Assembly: GCF_004919085.1 (NCBI RefSeq)
Contig: NZ_STGL01000006.1
Span: forward strand, 62,001-126,000
DNA: 64,000 nucleotides
Direction of reading: 5' to 3'
Source of the DNA: Nocardioides sp. GY 10127
Lineage (GTDB): Bacteria; Actinomycetota; Actinomycetes; Propionibacteriales; Nocardioidaceae
Position numbers and translations under genes: made by a program. Shown piece after piece: positions 25,966-34,521 of the stretch. The notes beneath the pieces are model-generated. The model had not been told where the DNA came from. It did no database searches and saw nothing but the letters and a program-made list of their open reading frames with translations. Position 1 is the first letter of the stretch. Every line of letters starts with the position of its first letter.

Positions 25966-26000
25966 GCCCGCGCGGTGACCAGAGGGGTCACCGCGCGGGC
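25966..26000 (-). terminator. Strong hairpin terminator of the lamin-tail protein gene
   Basis: A 15-bp perfect stem, GCCCGCGCGGTGACC (25966-25980) with GGTCACCGCGCGGGC (25986-26000), and a 5-base loop, 31 bp after the stop at 26031. Confidence 0.85.
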
Positions 26001-26030
26001 CCACCCAGGAGCGACCCCGGGAACGGAGCG

Positions 26031-29000
26031 TCAGCGCGTGAGGCGCACCGCGAGCAGGCTCACGTCGCCCCCGGACCGCACGCCGTAGCGCCAGGTCGTG
26101 CCCGCCTTGGCCGAGGGCAGGCGGACGACGGCCTCGTACTCGGCCCAGCCGTCCTGCGCCGTCCCCGTGGCACCCATCCGGCCCAGGGCCGCGTGCGGCG
26201 ATCCCGCCCGGGTGGCGGCGAGCAGGGTCGGTGCGGAGCGTCCGACCGGAACCCACACCACCAGGGTCGCCCGGTCGCCCCGCCCGACGCGGAACGCCGA
26301 CCCAGCACCGGACCCAGCACCTGCCTGGGAGGCCCCGCGCACGAACGCGGTGAGCACGCGGTAGCGGCGCGAGACCGAGGCGGTGTTGCCCGCGACGTCC
26401 GTGGCGCTCGCGGTGGCCACGCGCCACCCGTTGCTGCCCTCGCGCACGGTGACCTCGCACTCCCCGGCGAGCCCGGACGTCGCGTCGGAGGCGACGCACG
26501 ACGGCGTGCGGACACCGCGGTAGGTCTGCCCGGCGGCCACCTTCGTGAGCCGGACGACGGGGGCGGTCGCGTCGATCGAGACCGGCTCGGAGGTCACCGT
26601 CGCGGTGCCGCCGTCGGTCGCCTCGATGCTGGCCGTGACGCTCTGGTCCGCCCCGTCCTCGTCGAGCACGACGTCCTCCGGGCAGGCGTCGACGAGCGCC
26701 GCCGAGCCCTCGACGCACGTGAACGACACCGTGACCGGACCGGTGTACCAGCCGCTCGCGGGCACCGCGGGCGAGACGCTCGCGGAGATCGTCGGGTCGA
26801 CGACGGCCGCGGGCTCGGTGTCGCACTCGACCGTGCCCTCGCGCAGCGAGTAGCCGTCGGTGTCGGAGTCGTCGGCCCAGAACGCCGGCTTGAGGCCGTC
26901 CGCGCACTCGGCCGCGGCGGCCACCGTGAACCCCTCGTTGGCCAGGTTCGCCATGCCCGCCGGGCGCTCGTCGTAGACGTCCGCCACGAACGTGCCGGCG
27001 TCGTCGCCCTCGCTCGCGATCGCGAACTCGCCGATCACGCCCTCGCAGGCGTCGTCGCAGACCACGTAGAGCGTCTGGGAGGCCCCGTCGTAGTCGAGGT
27101 CCATGACCCCGTCGAAGCCGGAGGCGAAGTCGGCCACGCGGGTGTAGCTGCCGTCCTCGGCCAGCGCGTAGACGTAGACGCCGCCGGTGCCCTCGACGCC
27201 GACGGCGAACAGGCCGTCGCCGTGCCCCGGGTAGTCGGCCGGGTCGTAGGCCTCGCCGGTGGTGGCGTCCACGAAGCCGGCCGCGACCAGGTCGGCGTCC
27301 GGCAGCCAGGCGATGCCCTCGAGCCCGGAGTTGGCGCCCAGCGTGGGCAGGTCGCCGGCCAGGTTCCACTCGGTGGTGGCGTCCAGCGTGGTGCCGCCGG
27401 CACTCACGTCGTAGCGCAGCACCGACGGCCGCGAGACGCTCGAGGCGTCGTTGTCCCGCTCGGTGGAGACGTAGACGCCGCCGTCGGCGGAGCCGTCCGC
27501 GATCGCCACGCCCTCGGCGTCCACGTTGCCGGTGCCGTCGGCGTAGTGCAGCGTCACGCCGGAGGCCCAGTCGCCGTCGGCGGCGAGCCACTGCCCGTCG
27601 TCCGCCTGCTCGAGCCGGAACAGCGTGCCGGGCCCGTTCTGCACGGCCCAGAGGGTGCCGGGCTCGCTCGTGCCGCTCGCCTCGTAGGCGAGACCGGACA
27701 GGTTGGTGGTGACCAGGTCGGCGTCGTCTACGGCGGTCACGTCGGTGCCGCCGGGCCAGGCGCGGGTCACGAGGTCGCCCTCGCAGAGGTTCGCGGCGCC
27801 CTTCGTGGACGCCGCGGTGGTGGCGAAGTCCCCGGTGCCGTCGGGGCAGCGGCCGTAGGTCGTGTCGGCGTGCGCCGTCCACGTGTAGGAGTCCACGAGC
27901 GTGGTGCCGTCCGCCTCGAAGAGCCGCGCCGAGTCGCTGCTGCCCAGCCCGAAGGAGGCGTCGACCTCGGCCACGTAGTAGCCGCCCGCGTCGATCGTGG
28001 TGGCGTCGGGGACGACGAAGGCGTGCGTGTCGTCGGAGTCCTTGAGGACGTAGCCGGAGATGTCGAGGGCGGCGTCGGTGTTGTTCCGCAGCTCGATCCA
28101 GTCGCCCGGGTCGCCGCCCGAGGACTCCACCTCGTTGATCACCAGCGGCTGCACGCAGTCGTTCGCCGCGCCCTTCGTGGACGCCGCGGTGGTGACCCAC
28201 TCGCCGGTGCCGTCGGGGCAGCGGCCGTAGGTGGTCGTGGCGTGCGCCGTCCAGCTGTAGGTGTCGACGACGGTGGTGAGGTCGGCCTCGTAGAGCGTGG
28301 CGGAGTCGGCGCCGCCCAGGCCGAAGTCGGTCATGTCGACGGCGTAGAACTCACCCGCGGCCAGCGTGGTCCCGGCCGGGAGGGTCAGCGGGGTGTGGGA
28401 GCTGTCGTTGTCGAGCACGCCCCACCCGGAGACGTCCACGGCCTCGGTGCCGGTGTTGTAGAGCTCCACCCAGTCGGTGGTGTCGCCGTTGGACTCGACC
28501 TCGTTGAGCACCACGGTGGAGGAGCCGCCGGTGCTGCCCGTGTCCCCGGTGCCGCCCGTGCCGCCCGTGTCACCCGTGTCACCCGCGCAGTCGTTCGCCG
28601 CGCCCTTCGTGGACGCCGCGGTGGTGGCGAAGTCGCCGGTGCCGTCGGGGCAGCGGCCGTAGGTGGTCGTGGCTTGCGTCGTCCAGGTGTAGGAGTCGAT
28701 CAGCGTCGTGCCGTCGGTGTCGAAGAGCCGCGCGGAGTCGCTGCCGCCGAGCCCGAAGGACGCGTCGACGTCGAGGGCCAGGTACGCCCCGGCCTCGACG
28801 GTGGCGCCCGCGTCGATCACGTAGGCGTGGCTGTCGTCGTTGTCGCGCAGCACCAGGCCCGAGGCGTCGACCGCCTCGTCGCCGGTGTTGTACAGCTCGA
28901 TCCAGTCCCCCGGGTCGCCGCCCGAGGACTCCACCTCGTTGATGACCAGCGACCCGGCCGCCGTCGCCGCGGAGGCCGGCAGCGCGACCCCCGCGAGCGG

Positions 29001-29069
29001 TGCGACCAGGACGCCGGCGATCGCCGCCAGCGCGACGCGTGCTCTGTGCTCCACCCTCGGTCCCCTCAT
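26031..29069 (-). CDS. Large secreted protein: three lamin-tail domains plus beta-propeller region
   Basis: 1012 residues. Signal peptide about 1-37. Three lamin-tail domains (each opening with VINEVESSGGDPGDWIEL or a close variant and closing with TTYGRCPDGTGDF/W) occupy about 40-395, separated by a Gly/Thr-rich linker. Residues 400-740 look like an esterase/phytase-like or SdiA-regulated beta-propeller (GTLWAVQNGPGTLFRLEQ, SGLEGIAWLPDADLVAAGF, GVMDLDYDGASQTLYVVCDD). Ig-like modules follow to the end. ATG 29069 follows GGGCAGGAC; the upstream in-frame ATG at 29144 has no signal-peptide logic. Probably a cell-surface or matrix hydrolase/adhesin. Confidence 0.83.
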   Translation of the reverse strand: MRGPRVEHRARVALAAIAGVLVAPLAGVALPASAATAAGSLVINEVESSGGDPGDWIELYNTGDEAVDASGLVLRDNDDSHAYVIDAGATVEAGAYLALDVDASFGLGGSDSARLFDTDGTTLIDSYTWTTQATTTYGRCPDGTGDFATTAASTKGAANDCAGDTGDTGGTGGTGDTGSTGGSSTVVLNEVESNGDTTDWVELYNTGTEAVDVSGWGVLDNDSSHTPLTLPAGTTLAAGEFYAVDMTDFGLGGADSATLYEADLTTVVDTYSWTAHATTTYGRCPDGTGEWVTTAASTKGAANDCVQPLVINEVESSGGDPGDWIELRNNTDAALDISGYVLKDSDDTHAFVVPDATTIDAGGYYVAEVDASFGLGSSDSARLFEADGTTLVDSYTWTAHADTTYGRCPDGTGDFATTAASTKGAANLCEGDLVTRAWPGGTDVTAVDDADLVTTNLSGLAYEASGTSEPGTLWAVQNGPGTLFRLEQADDGQWLAADGDWASGVTLHYADGTGNVDAEGVAIADGSADGGVYVSTERDNDASSVSRPSVLRYDVSAGGTTLDATTEWNLAGDLPTLGANSGLEGIAWLPDADLVAAGFVDATTGEAYDPADYPGHGDGLFAVGVEGTGGVYVYALAEDGSYTRVADFASGFDGVMDLDYDGASQTLYVVCDDACEGVIGEFAIASEGDDAGTFVADVYDERPAGMANLANEGFTVAAAAECADGLKPAFWADDSDTDGYSLREGTVECDTEPAAVVDPTISASVSPAVPASGWYTGPVTVSFTCVEGSAALVDACPEDVVLDEDGADQSVTASIEATDGGTATVTSEPVSIDATAPVVRLTKVAAGQTYRGVRTPSCVASDATSGLAGECEVTVREGSNGWRVATASATDVAGNTASVSRRYRVLTAFVRGASQAGAGSGAGSAFRVGRGDRATLVVWVPVGRSAPTLLAATRAGSPHAALGRMGATGTAQDGWAEYEAVVRLPSAKAGTTWRYGVRSGGDVSLLAVRLTR

Positions 29070-29239
29070 GTCCTGCCCTGTCCGTCCCACCCGTGCTCGT
29101 CGGCAGGGGCCGACCCCGCCTCGTGCGGGGCCCGTGGCAGCCAACGGGGCGGCGCGGAACGAGCGGTGAACGTCCCCCGAACCCCGGCCGTCGGGCAGCG
29201 GACCATCGCGCGGGTGGACGCGGCACGCGACCCACCCGG

Positions 29240-29245
29240 TAGATT
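29240..29245 (+). promoter_or_regulatory. -10 box of LLM gene, leaderless
   Basis: TAGATT then 7 bases then GTG 29253. Confidence 0.55.
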
Positions 29246-29252
29246 GTTGAAT

Positions 29253-30338
29253 GTGAACGGATCTCTCGACCTGTCAGTCCTCGGCTCCACCGCGCACCCG
29301 ACCCTCGGGCTGGACACCTTCGGCGACGTCGGCCGGCTCGCCGACGGCAGCCCGCAGCACCAGGCCGACGCGATCCGCGAGACCGTGGCCGAGGGCGTGC
29401 TGGCCGACTCGGTCGGCGTCGACTACCTCGGCCTGGGCGAGCACCACCGCCCCGACTACGCCATCAGCGCCCCGGACGTCGTCCTCGCCGCCGTGGCCGG
29501 CCAGACCGAGCGGCTCCGCCTCGGCACCGGCGTCACCGTGCTCTCCTCCGACGACCCGGTCCGCGTCTACCAGCGCTTCGCCACCCTCCAGGCCCTCTCG
29601 AACGGCCGGGCCGAGGTGCAGCTGGGCCGCGGCTCGTTCATCGAGTCCTTCCCGCTCTTCGGCTACGACCTGGACGACTACGACACGCTGTTCGCCGAGA
29701 AGGTCGAGCTCTTCACCGCCCTCCAGGCCGAGCAGCCGGTCACCTGGTCCGGCACCAAGCGCGCGTCGCTCTCCCAGCAGACCGTGCACCCCCGCACCGA
29801 GCAGGGCGTGCCGGCGTGGCTGGCCGTCGGCGGCTCGCCGCAGTCCGTCGTCCGCGCCGCGTCCTTCGGGCTCCCGCTCGTCCTCGCCGTCATCGGCGGC
29901 TCGCCGGGCCAGTTCGCGCCGTTCGCCGACCTCTACCGCCGCGCGCTGACCGAGTCGGGCCAGGCACTGCTCCCCATCGGCATGCACTCCCCCGGCCACG
30001 TCGCCGCCACCGACGAGCAGGCCCGCGAGCAGCTCTTCCCCCACCAGAAGGACCTCTACGAGCGGCTCGGCCGCGAGCGCGGCTGGGGCCCCTACTCCCG
30101 GATCGCGTTCGAGCAGGGCGCTTCCCCCACCGGCGCGATGTTCGTCGGCTCCCCCGAGACGGTCGCGCAGAAGATCGCGTGGGCCTGCCGGACGCTGGGG
30201 CTCTCCCGGTTCCAGCTGAAGTACTCCGTCGGCGCCCTGCCGCACGAGCAGCGGATGGAGTCCATCCGGCTCTACGGCACCGAGGTCATCCCGCGGGTGC
30301 GCGAGCTGCTGGCCGAGGAGCCGACGCAGGTCGGCTGA
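29253..30338 (+). CDS. LLM class flavin-dependent oxidoreductase
   Basis: 361 residues of the luciferase-like monooxygenase TIM barrel: DYLGLGEHHRPDYAISAPDVVLAAVAGQT, RLRLGTGVTVLSSDDPVRVYQRFATLQALSNGRAEVQLGRGSF (in parts) and GTKRASLSQQTVHPRTEQGVPAWLAVGG. Uses FMN or F420 (not decided by sequence). GTG 29253 follows the TAGATT box; in-frame TTG codons just before it are not needed. It diverges from the lamin-tail gene. Substrate unknown. Confidence 0.85.
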   Translation: MNGSLDLSVLGSTAHPTLGLDTFGDVGRLADGSPQHQADAIRETVAEGVLADSVGVDYLGLGEHHRPDYAISAPDVVLAAVAGQTERLRLGTGVTVLSSDDPVRVYQRFATLQALSNGRAEVQLGRGSFIESFPLFGYDLDDYDTLFAEKVELFTALQAEQPVTWSGTKRASLSQQTVHPRTEQGVPAWLAVGGSPQSVVRAASFGLPLVLAVIGGSPGQFAPFADLYRRALTESGQALLPIGMHSPGHVAATDEQAREQLFPHQKDLYERLGRERGWGPYSRIAFEQGASPTGAMFVGSPETVAQKIAWACRTLGLSRFQLKYSVGALPHEQRMESIRLYGTEVIPRVRELLAEEPTQVG

Positions 30339-30386
30339 GCCGGGCCCGGCCAGTCGGGTCGGCCAGTCGGGTTCAGCCGGTCGACC

Positions 30387-31211
30387 TCAGTCGGTGGGGA
30401 ACTCCTTGCCGACGAGGTCGACGAGGTCGGCCACGGAGTCGTGGACGCGGGTGGGCCCGTACGGGTGCAGGTCCACCTCCTCCTTCGACGTCGAGCCGGT
30501 GAGCACGAGGACGGTCCGTAGGCCCGACTCCAGGCCGGCCTTCACGTCGGTGTCCATCCGGTCGCCCACCATCACGGTGGTCTCGGAGTGCGCGTCGAGG
30601 CGGTTGAGGGCCGAGCGCATCATCAGCGGGTTCGGCTTGCCGACGTAGTACGGCTGACGCCCGGTGGCGGTGGAGATGAGCGCGGCCACCGAGCCGGTGG
30701 CGGGCAGCTTGCCCTCCTTGCTCGGGCCGGACGGGTCGGGGTTGGTGGCGATGAAGCGCGCCCCGTTCTCCAGCAGCCGGATCGCCTTCGTGATCGCCTC
30801 GAAGGAGTAGGTGCGGGTCTCGCCGAGGACCACGTAGTCCGGGTCGCGGTCGGTGATGACGTAGCCGATCTCGTGCAGCGCGGTGGTGAGCCCGGCCTCG
30901 CCGACCACGTACGCCGTCCCGCCCGGGCGCTGGTCGTGGAGGAACTGCGCGGTGGCCAGCGCGGAGGTCCAGATCGCGTCCTCGGGCACGTCGATGCCGC
31001 TGCCGAGGAGGCGGGCCCGCAGGTCGCGCGGGGTGAAGATCGAGTTGTTGGTGAGCACCATGAAGCTCACGTCCGAGCTCTTGAGCTTCTCGATGAACTC
31101 GGCCGCGCCGGGGATCGGCTCCTCCTCGTGGACGAGCACGCCGTCCATGTCGGTCAGCCAGGTCTCGACGGGCCGGGTGGAGCGGTCGCTGCCGCCGTCC
31201 TTCGTGGTCAC
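30387..31211 (-). CDS. HAD-IIA family hydrolase (NagD/PGP-like phosphatase)
   Basis: 274 residues. Motif I WLTDMDGVLV (D21 and D23), motif II VLTNNS, Lys and motif III region VGKPNPLMMRSAL, and motif IV MVGDRMDTDVKAGLESGLRTVLVLTG. The C2-type cap lies between motifs II and III, as in NagD and phosphoglycolate-phosphatase-like enzymes. Cytoplasmic phosphatase of small metabolites; exact substrate unknown. GTG 31211 is leaderless, with TAGGGT 7 bp upstream. Confidence 0.9.
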   Translation of the reverse strand: MTTKDGGSDRSTRPVETWLTDMDGVLVHEEEPIPGAAEFIEKLKSSDVSFMVLTNNSIFTPRDLRARLLGSGIDVPEDAIWTSALATAQFLHDQRPGGTAYVVGEAGLTTALHEIGYVITDRDPDYVVLGETRTYSFEAITKAIRLLENGARFIATNPDPSGPSKEGKLPATGSVAALISTATGRQPYYVGKPNPLMMRSALNRLDAHSETTVMVGDRMDTDVKAGLESGLRTVLVLTGSTSKEEVDLHPYGPTRVHDSVADLVDLVGKEFPTD

Positions 31212-31218
31212 GAGGACG

Positions 31219-31224
31219 ACCCTA
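31219..31224 (-). promoter_or_regulatory. -10 box of HAD hydrolase gene, leaderless
   Basis: TAGGGT then 7 bases then GTG 31211. Confidence 0.55.
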
Positions 31225-31297
31225 GCGACGGCCGGGACCTGCGGGGCACCACCCCGTCAGCCCAGCGAGGAGCCCAGCCAGAAGACCGGCAGAGCGC

Positions 31298-31999
31298 TCA
31301 GGCGCCGGCCTCGACCTGCCCGGCCTCGAGCCGGAAGCCGACGCCGCGCACGGCGACGACCTTGTCCGTCACCCCGACGGACTCCAGCTTCTGCCGCAAC
31401 CGCCCGATGGTGACGTCGAGGGTCTTGGTGGAGCCGTACCAGTTCTCGTCCCACACGTCGGCCATGAGCCGGCCGCGGGAGACCACCTTGTCGCGGTGGG
31501 AGGCGAGGATGTTGAGCACCTCGAACTCCTTGCCGGTCAGCGGCACCTCCTGCTGCCCGGCGTAGACCCGGCGGGCGGCGACGTCGATGCGCAGGCCGTT
31601 CGGGTCCTCGGCGGCCACCTGGGCGAACCCCGTGTTGGTGCGACGCAGCAGCGCGCGGACGCGGGCCTGGAGCTCGGCGAGGCCGAACGGCTTGGCCAGG
31701 TAGTCGTCGGCGCCGTAGTCGAGGCCGACCACGCGGTCGAGCTCGGCGGCGCGGGTCGTGCAGATCATGATGGCGCCGCCGAAGCCGCTCTCGCGGGCGC
31801 GGCGGCAGACCTCGAGGCCGTCCATGTCGGGGAGCCCCAGGTCGAGGATCACGACGTCCGCCGCGACCCCGTTGAGGTCGGCGAGCGCCCGCTCACCGGA
31901 GTCCACCCACGACACGTCGTAGCCCTCGCGCTCCAGGGTGCGGACGAGGGGGAAGGCGATGTCTTCCTCGTCCTCGACCACGAGCACGCGCTGAGCCAT
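31298..31999 (-). CDS. OmpR/PhoB-type response regulator, no adjacent kinase
   Basis: 233 residues. Receiver domain 1-120 with phospho-acceptor Asp53 (VILDLGLPDMDG), acidic pair ED/EED at 9-12 and Lys in DDYLAKPFG. The C-terminal winged helix (135-225) has LTGKEFEVLNILASHRDKVVSRGRL and DVTIGRLRQKLE. No histidine kinase lies in the window, so the partner is elsewhere. ATG 31999 has a TATGCT box 7 bp upstream. Targets unknown. Confidence 0.92.
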   Translation of the reverse strand: MAQRVLVVEDEEDIAFPLVRTLEREGYDVSWVDSGERALADLNGVAADVVILDLGLPDMDGLEVCRRARESGFGGAIMICTTRAAELDRVVGLDYGADDYLAKPFGLAELQARVRALLRRTNTGFAQVAAEDPNGLRIDVAARRVYAGQQEVPLTGKEFEVLNILASHRDKVVSRGRLMADVWDENWYGSTKTLDVTIGRLRQKLESVGVTDKVVAVRGVGFRLEAGQVEAGA

Positions 32000-32006
32000 G
32001 CGTCAG

Positions 32007-32012
32007 AGCATA
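32007..32012 (-). promoter_or_regulatory. -10 box of response regulator gene, leaderless
   Basis: TATGCT then 7 bases then ATG 31999. Confidence 0.6.
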
Positions 32013-32138
32013 GAGGTACGGACCGGCTCTCAGGGCGGTACCACAGGAAGTGTGTCCCACTCCGTGTCCGGCGGGCTCCCCTCGATCAGGTGAGGTCAGG
32101 TACTCCCACGGGTGTCGGGCGGTGCCCGGCCTGCCCGC

Positions 32139-32648
32139 TCAGCTGCCCGTGGCCAGCGTGTAGGTGGCGACGGCAGGCTGGTCGCCGTCCACGATCGCGT
32201 CGGCGTCCTCGGGCAGCGAGACGGTGAAGGTGAAGGTCGCGTCGTCGTGCGCGCGCAGGGTGCCCTGGTCGGTGGTGAAGTCCGCCATGGCCCCGAACGG
32301 GCCGGCGTAGACCTGGGTGCCGTCCCGGCGGATGTCGAGCCAGAGGTCGCCCTGCGCCGCGGCGTCGGCGTCCTCGGTCAGCCAGAGCTCGGTGTCGCGG
32401 TCGGTGGCGTTGGTGAGGGTGACGGCCCGCGACATGGACTCCCCCGGCAGGAGGGTGGAGACGGTGAGGACGGCGGTGGAGCCGTCCGTGGTCAGGTCGA
32501 CGGCGCTCGCCGGGGAGGACGGGGACACCAGCGGCGTCCCGGAGAACCAGATGGCCAGCGCGAACGCCGCGACGACGGCCGCGGGGACGGCGAGCAGCTT
32601 GAGCTGCCGCGCGGTGACGACCGGGTTGTTCACCGGCATCGTGGTCAT
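32139..32648 (-). CDS. Membrane-anchored or secreted beta-sandwich protein, possibly TasA/camelysin-like
   Basis: 169 residues. One N-terminal hydrophobic segment (KLLAVPAAVVAAFALAIWFSG), then a beta-rich domain: VDLTTDGSTAVLTVSTLLPGESMSRAVTLTNATDRDTELWLTEDAD (in parts), which has the paired-strand and N-T-D pattern of TasA/camelysin-like or Alpha-CARF-adjacent adhesion proteins, but the match is weak. ATG 32648 is fixed by AGGAGG 8 bp upstream. No SipW-type peptidase nearby. Function unknown. Confidence 0.6.
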   Translation of the reverse strand: MTTMPVNNPVVTARQLKLLAVPAAVVAAFALAIWFSGTPLVSPSSPASAVDLTTDGSTAVLTVSTLLPGESMSRAVTLTNATDRDTELWLTEDADAAAQGDLWLDIRRDGTQVYAGPFGAMADFTTDQGTLRAHDDATFTFTVSLPEDADAIVDGDQPAVATYTLATGS

Positions 32649-32763
32649 GGGTTCCACCTCCTGCACCGGCCTCCGTCGGCCGGTACGACCACGCTAGGAG
32701 GCGGCCCGGCACAGCCGCGGAACGTCGTGGGCACCCGTGCTCCACGGTTCGGTAACAGGTGTT

Positions 32764-33732
32764 TCAGGCGGTCCGGTCGGGCAGCAGGACGGCGGCCAGG
32801 TCGCCGTGCTCGGCCACCCGCTCCAGCACCGCGGTGAACGGCAGCTGCTCGAGGCCGAACGGGTCCTGCGCCCCCGCCTCGACCTCCGCCCACGTCACCG
32901 GCGCGGCCACCGTCGGACGCTCCCGGCCGCGCAGCGAGTAGGGGCTCACCGTCGTCTTCGAGGCCGCGTTCTGCGACCAGTCCAGGAACACCCGCCCGAC
33001 CCGCCGCGACTTCGTCATCGTCGCCGTCACCGCCCGCGGCCGGGCCCGCGCCAGCGCCTCCGCGAGCCGCTGGGCCAGCGCCGAGGTCTCCTCGCTGGGG
33101 CGGCGCGGCGAGAGCGGCGCGTACAGGTGCAGGCCCTTGCTGCCGGAGAGCACGGGGACGACGTCCAGCGGCTCGTCCGCGAGGCCGTCGAGCCGCTCGC
33201 CGTCCACCTCCTCGCCGGCCAGCAGCGCCCGCACCGCCAGCGCGACCTCGCAGCACTGCTGCAGGCCGACGTCCTCGCCCGGGTCGAGGTCCACGACCAG
33301 CCGGTCGGCCCGGCGCGGCCGCCCGGAGCGTCCGACCTGCCACTGGTGGGCGTGGAGCTCGAGGGCCGCGAGGTTGGCCAGCCAGGTGAGCGTGGCCAGG
33401 TCGTCGACCACCGGCATGCGCAGGACGTCGCCGTGCCGCGACTCCCCCCGCGTGCCGCTGGTCGGCACCTCCACGACCCGGACCCAGGGCGGCGTGCCCT
33501 GGGGCGCGTTCTTCTCGTAGAAGGAGCCGTCGCCGACGCCGTGCGGCCAGCGGATGCGGGTGATCGCGCGGCCGGCGAGGTGCGGCAGCAGCACCGGCGC
33601 GATGGTGGCGTAGTAGTGCAGCACCTCGCCCTTGGTGGTGCCGGTGCGCGGGTAGAGGACCTTGTCGAGGTTCGAGATCCGCAGCCGGCGGCCGTCGACC
33701 TCGACCAGCACCTCCTCGCCCGCGGGGCTCAC
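32764..33732 (-). CDS. LigD-type NHEJ DNA polymerase (primase-polymerase) domain protein
   Basis: 322 residues forming a stand-alone LigD polymerase domain: RRLRISNLDKVLYPRTGTTKGEVLHYY, FYEKNAPQGTPPWV, and the catalytic Asp pair D148/D150 in VVDLDPGED. The 3' part has SGSKGLHLYAPL and TKSRRVGRVFLDWSQN. It fills gaps and adds nucleotides during Ku-dependent end joining. GTG 33732 starts immediately after the stop of the L,D-transpeptidase-like gene. The phosphoesterase domain of full LigD is absent here. Confidence 0.92.
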   Translation of the reverse strand: MSPAGEEVLVEVDGRRLRISNLDKVLYPRTGTTKGEVLHYYATIAPVLLPHLAGRAITRIRWPHGVGDGSFYEKNAPQGTPPWVRVVEVPTSGTRGESRHGDVLRMPVVDDLATLTWLANLAALELHAHQWQVGRSGRPRRADRLVVDLDPGEDVGLQQCCEVALAVRALLAGEEVDGERLDGLADEPLDVVPVLSGSKGLHLYAPLSPRRPSEETSALAQRLAEALARARPRAVTATMTKSRRVGRVFLDWSQNAASKTTVSPYSLRGRERPTVAAPVTWAEVEAGAQDPFGLEQLPFTAVLERVAEHGDLAAVLLPDRTA

Positions 33733-34521
33733 TCAGGCACCGATCGCGATGAGCGGGGTCTTGCCCGGACGCAGCCGGGCCAGGGCCTTGCGCAGGAACC
33801 AGCGCGGGGCGCTCACGCAGCCGGCGGTCGCGCCGTCACCGTTGACGTGCAGGAAGATCCCGGCGCCGCGGTGGCGGACCTGGAACGGGTTGTAGCCGAT
33901 GACGACGGCGTACTCGTACTGCACCGGGTAGTCGGCCAGCCGCTCCGAGGCGTTGGGGCTGCTGGAGTCGAGCCACCAGCGGAAGCCGCCCTGGGACTTG
34001 TTGCGGTAGCGGTTGTAGTAGTCGGAGCGGTTGTCCTGCACCCAGTAGTCGCCGCCCTTGATCCGCCGGTACGTCAGGTGCCAGGCCTTGCGCTTCGCGT
34101 GCGTGCCGAAGGCGAAGGGCAGCCGGTAGGTGCCGATCGGCGTGGTGCCGGTGCCCTGGACGCGCTTGCGGGGCGCGGCGAGCCCGCCGTAGCCGATCCG
34201 CCCGTCGCGCGCCGACATCACCCGCTTCCAGCCGTCGTCGGTGCGGCGCCAGAGCGTCACGGTCGCGTGGTAGCCGCTGCGGCGGTTCACGGTGACGACC
34301 TGGTCGGTGGCCTTGCGGATGCGCACCTTCACCCCGCCGAGGTGGATCACCCGGCGGGTGGTGCGGGCCTGGGTGCTGCCCGCGGTCGCGGTGGTGGCGG
34401 CCGTGGCGGTGCCGACCGCCGAGGCCGGGAGCGCGGGCACCAGCGTGAGCAGCAGCCCCGTGACGAGCACGGGGAGGAGGGGAGTCCGGGAGGAGCGTCG
34501 GGGGGTGCGTGCAGTCATCAT
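33733..34521 (-). CDS. L,D-transpeptidase-like secreted protein
   Basis: 262 residues: signal peptide (about 1-35), then a YkuD-like catalytic domain with His225 and Cys235 in FLHVNGDGATAGCVSAP, the HxxxxxxxxxC[VT]S pattern of L,D-transpeptidases. Upstream, GTGTTPIGTYRLPFAFG is the typical substrate-strand motif. It could form 3-3 crosslinks in peptidoglycan or act as a carboxypeptidase. It sits between the NHEJ ligase and polymerase: its ATG shares one base with the ligase stop, and the polymerase GTG follows directly. Confidence 0.85.
   Translation of the reverse strand: MMTARTPRRSSRTPLLPVLVTGLLLTLVPALPASAVGTATAATTATAGSTQARTTRRVIHLGGVKVRIRKATDQVVTVNRRSGYHATVTLWRRTDDGWKRVMSARDGRIGYGGLAAPRKRVQGTGTTPIGTYRLPFAFGTHAKRKAWHLTYRRIKGGDYWVQDNRSDYYNRYRNKSQGGFRWWLDSSSPNASERLADYPVQYEYAVVIGYNPFQVRHRGAGIFLHVNGDGATAGCVSAPRWFLRKALARLRPGKTPLIAIGA

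Noticed and set aside
29114..29130. Terminator CCCCGC/GCGGGG upstream of the lamin-tail gene
   Set aside because: Six base pairs between two divergent starts; no transcript is expected to end there.
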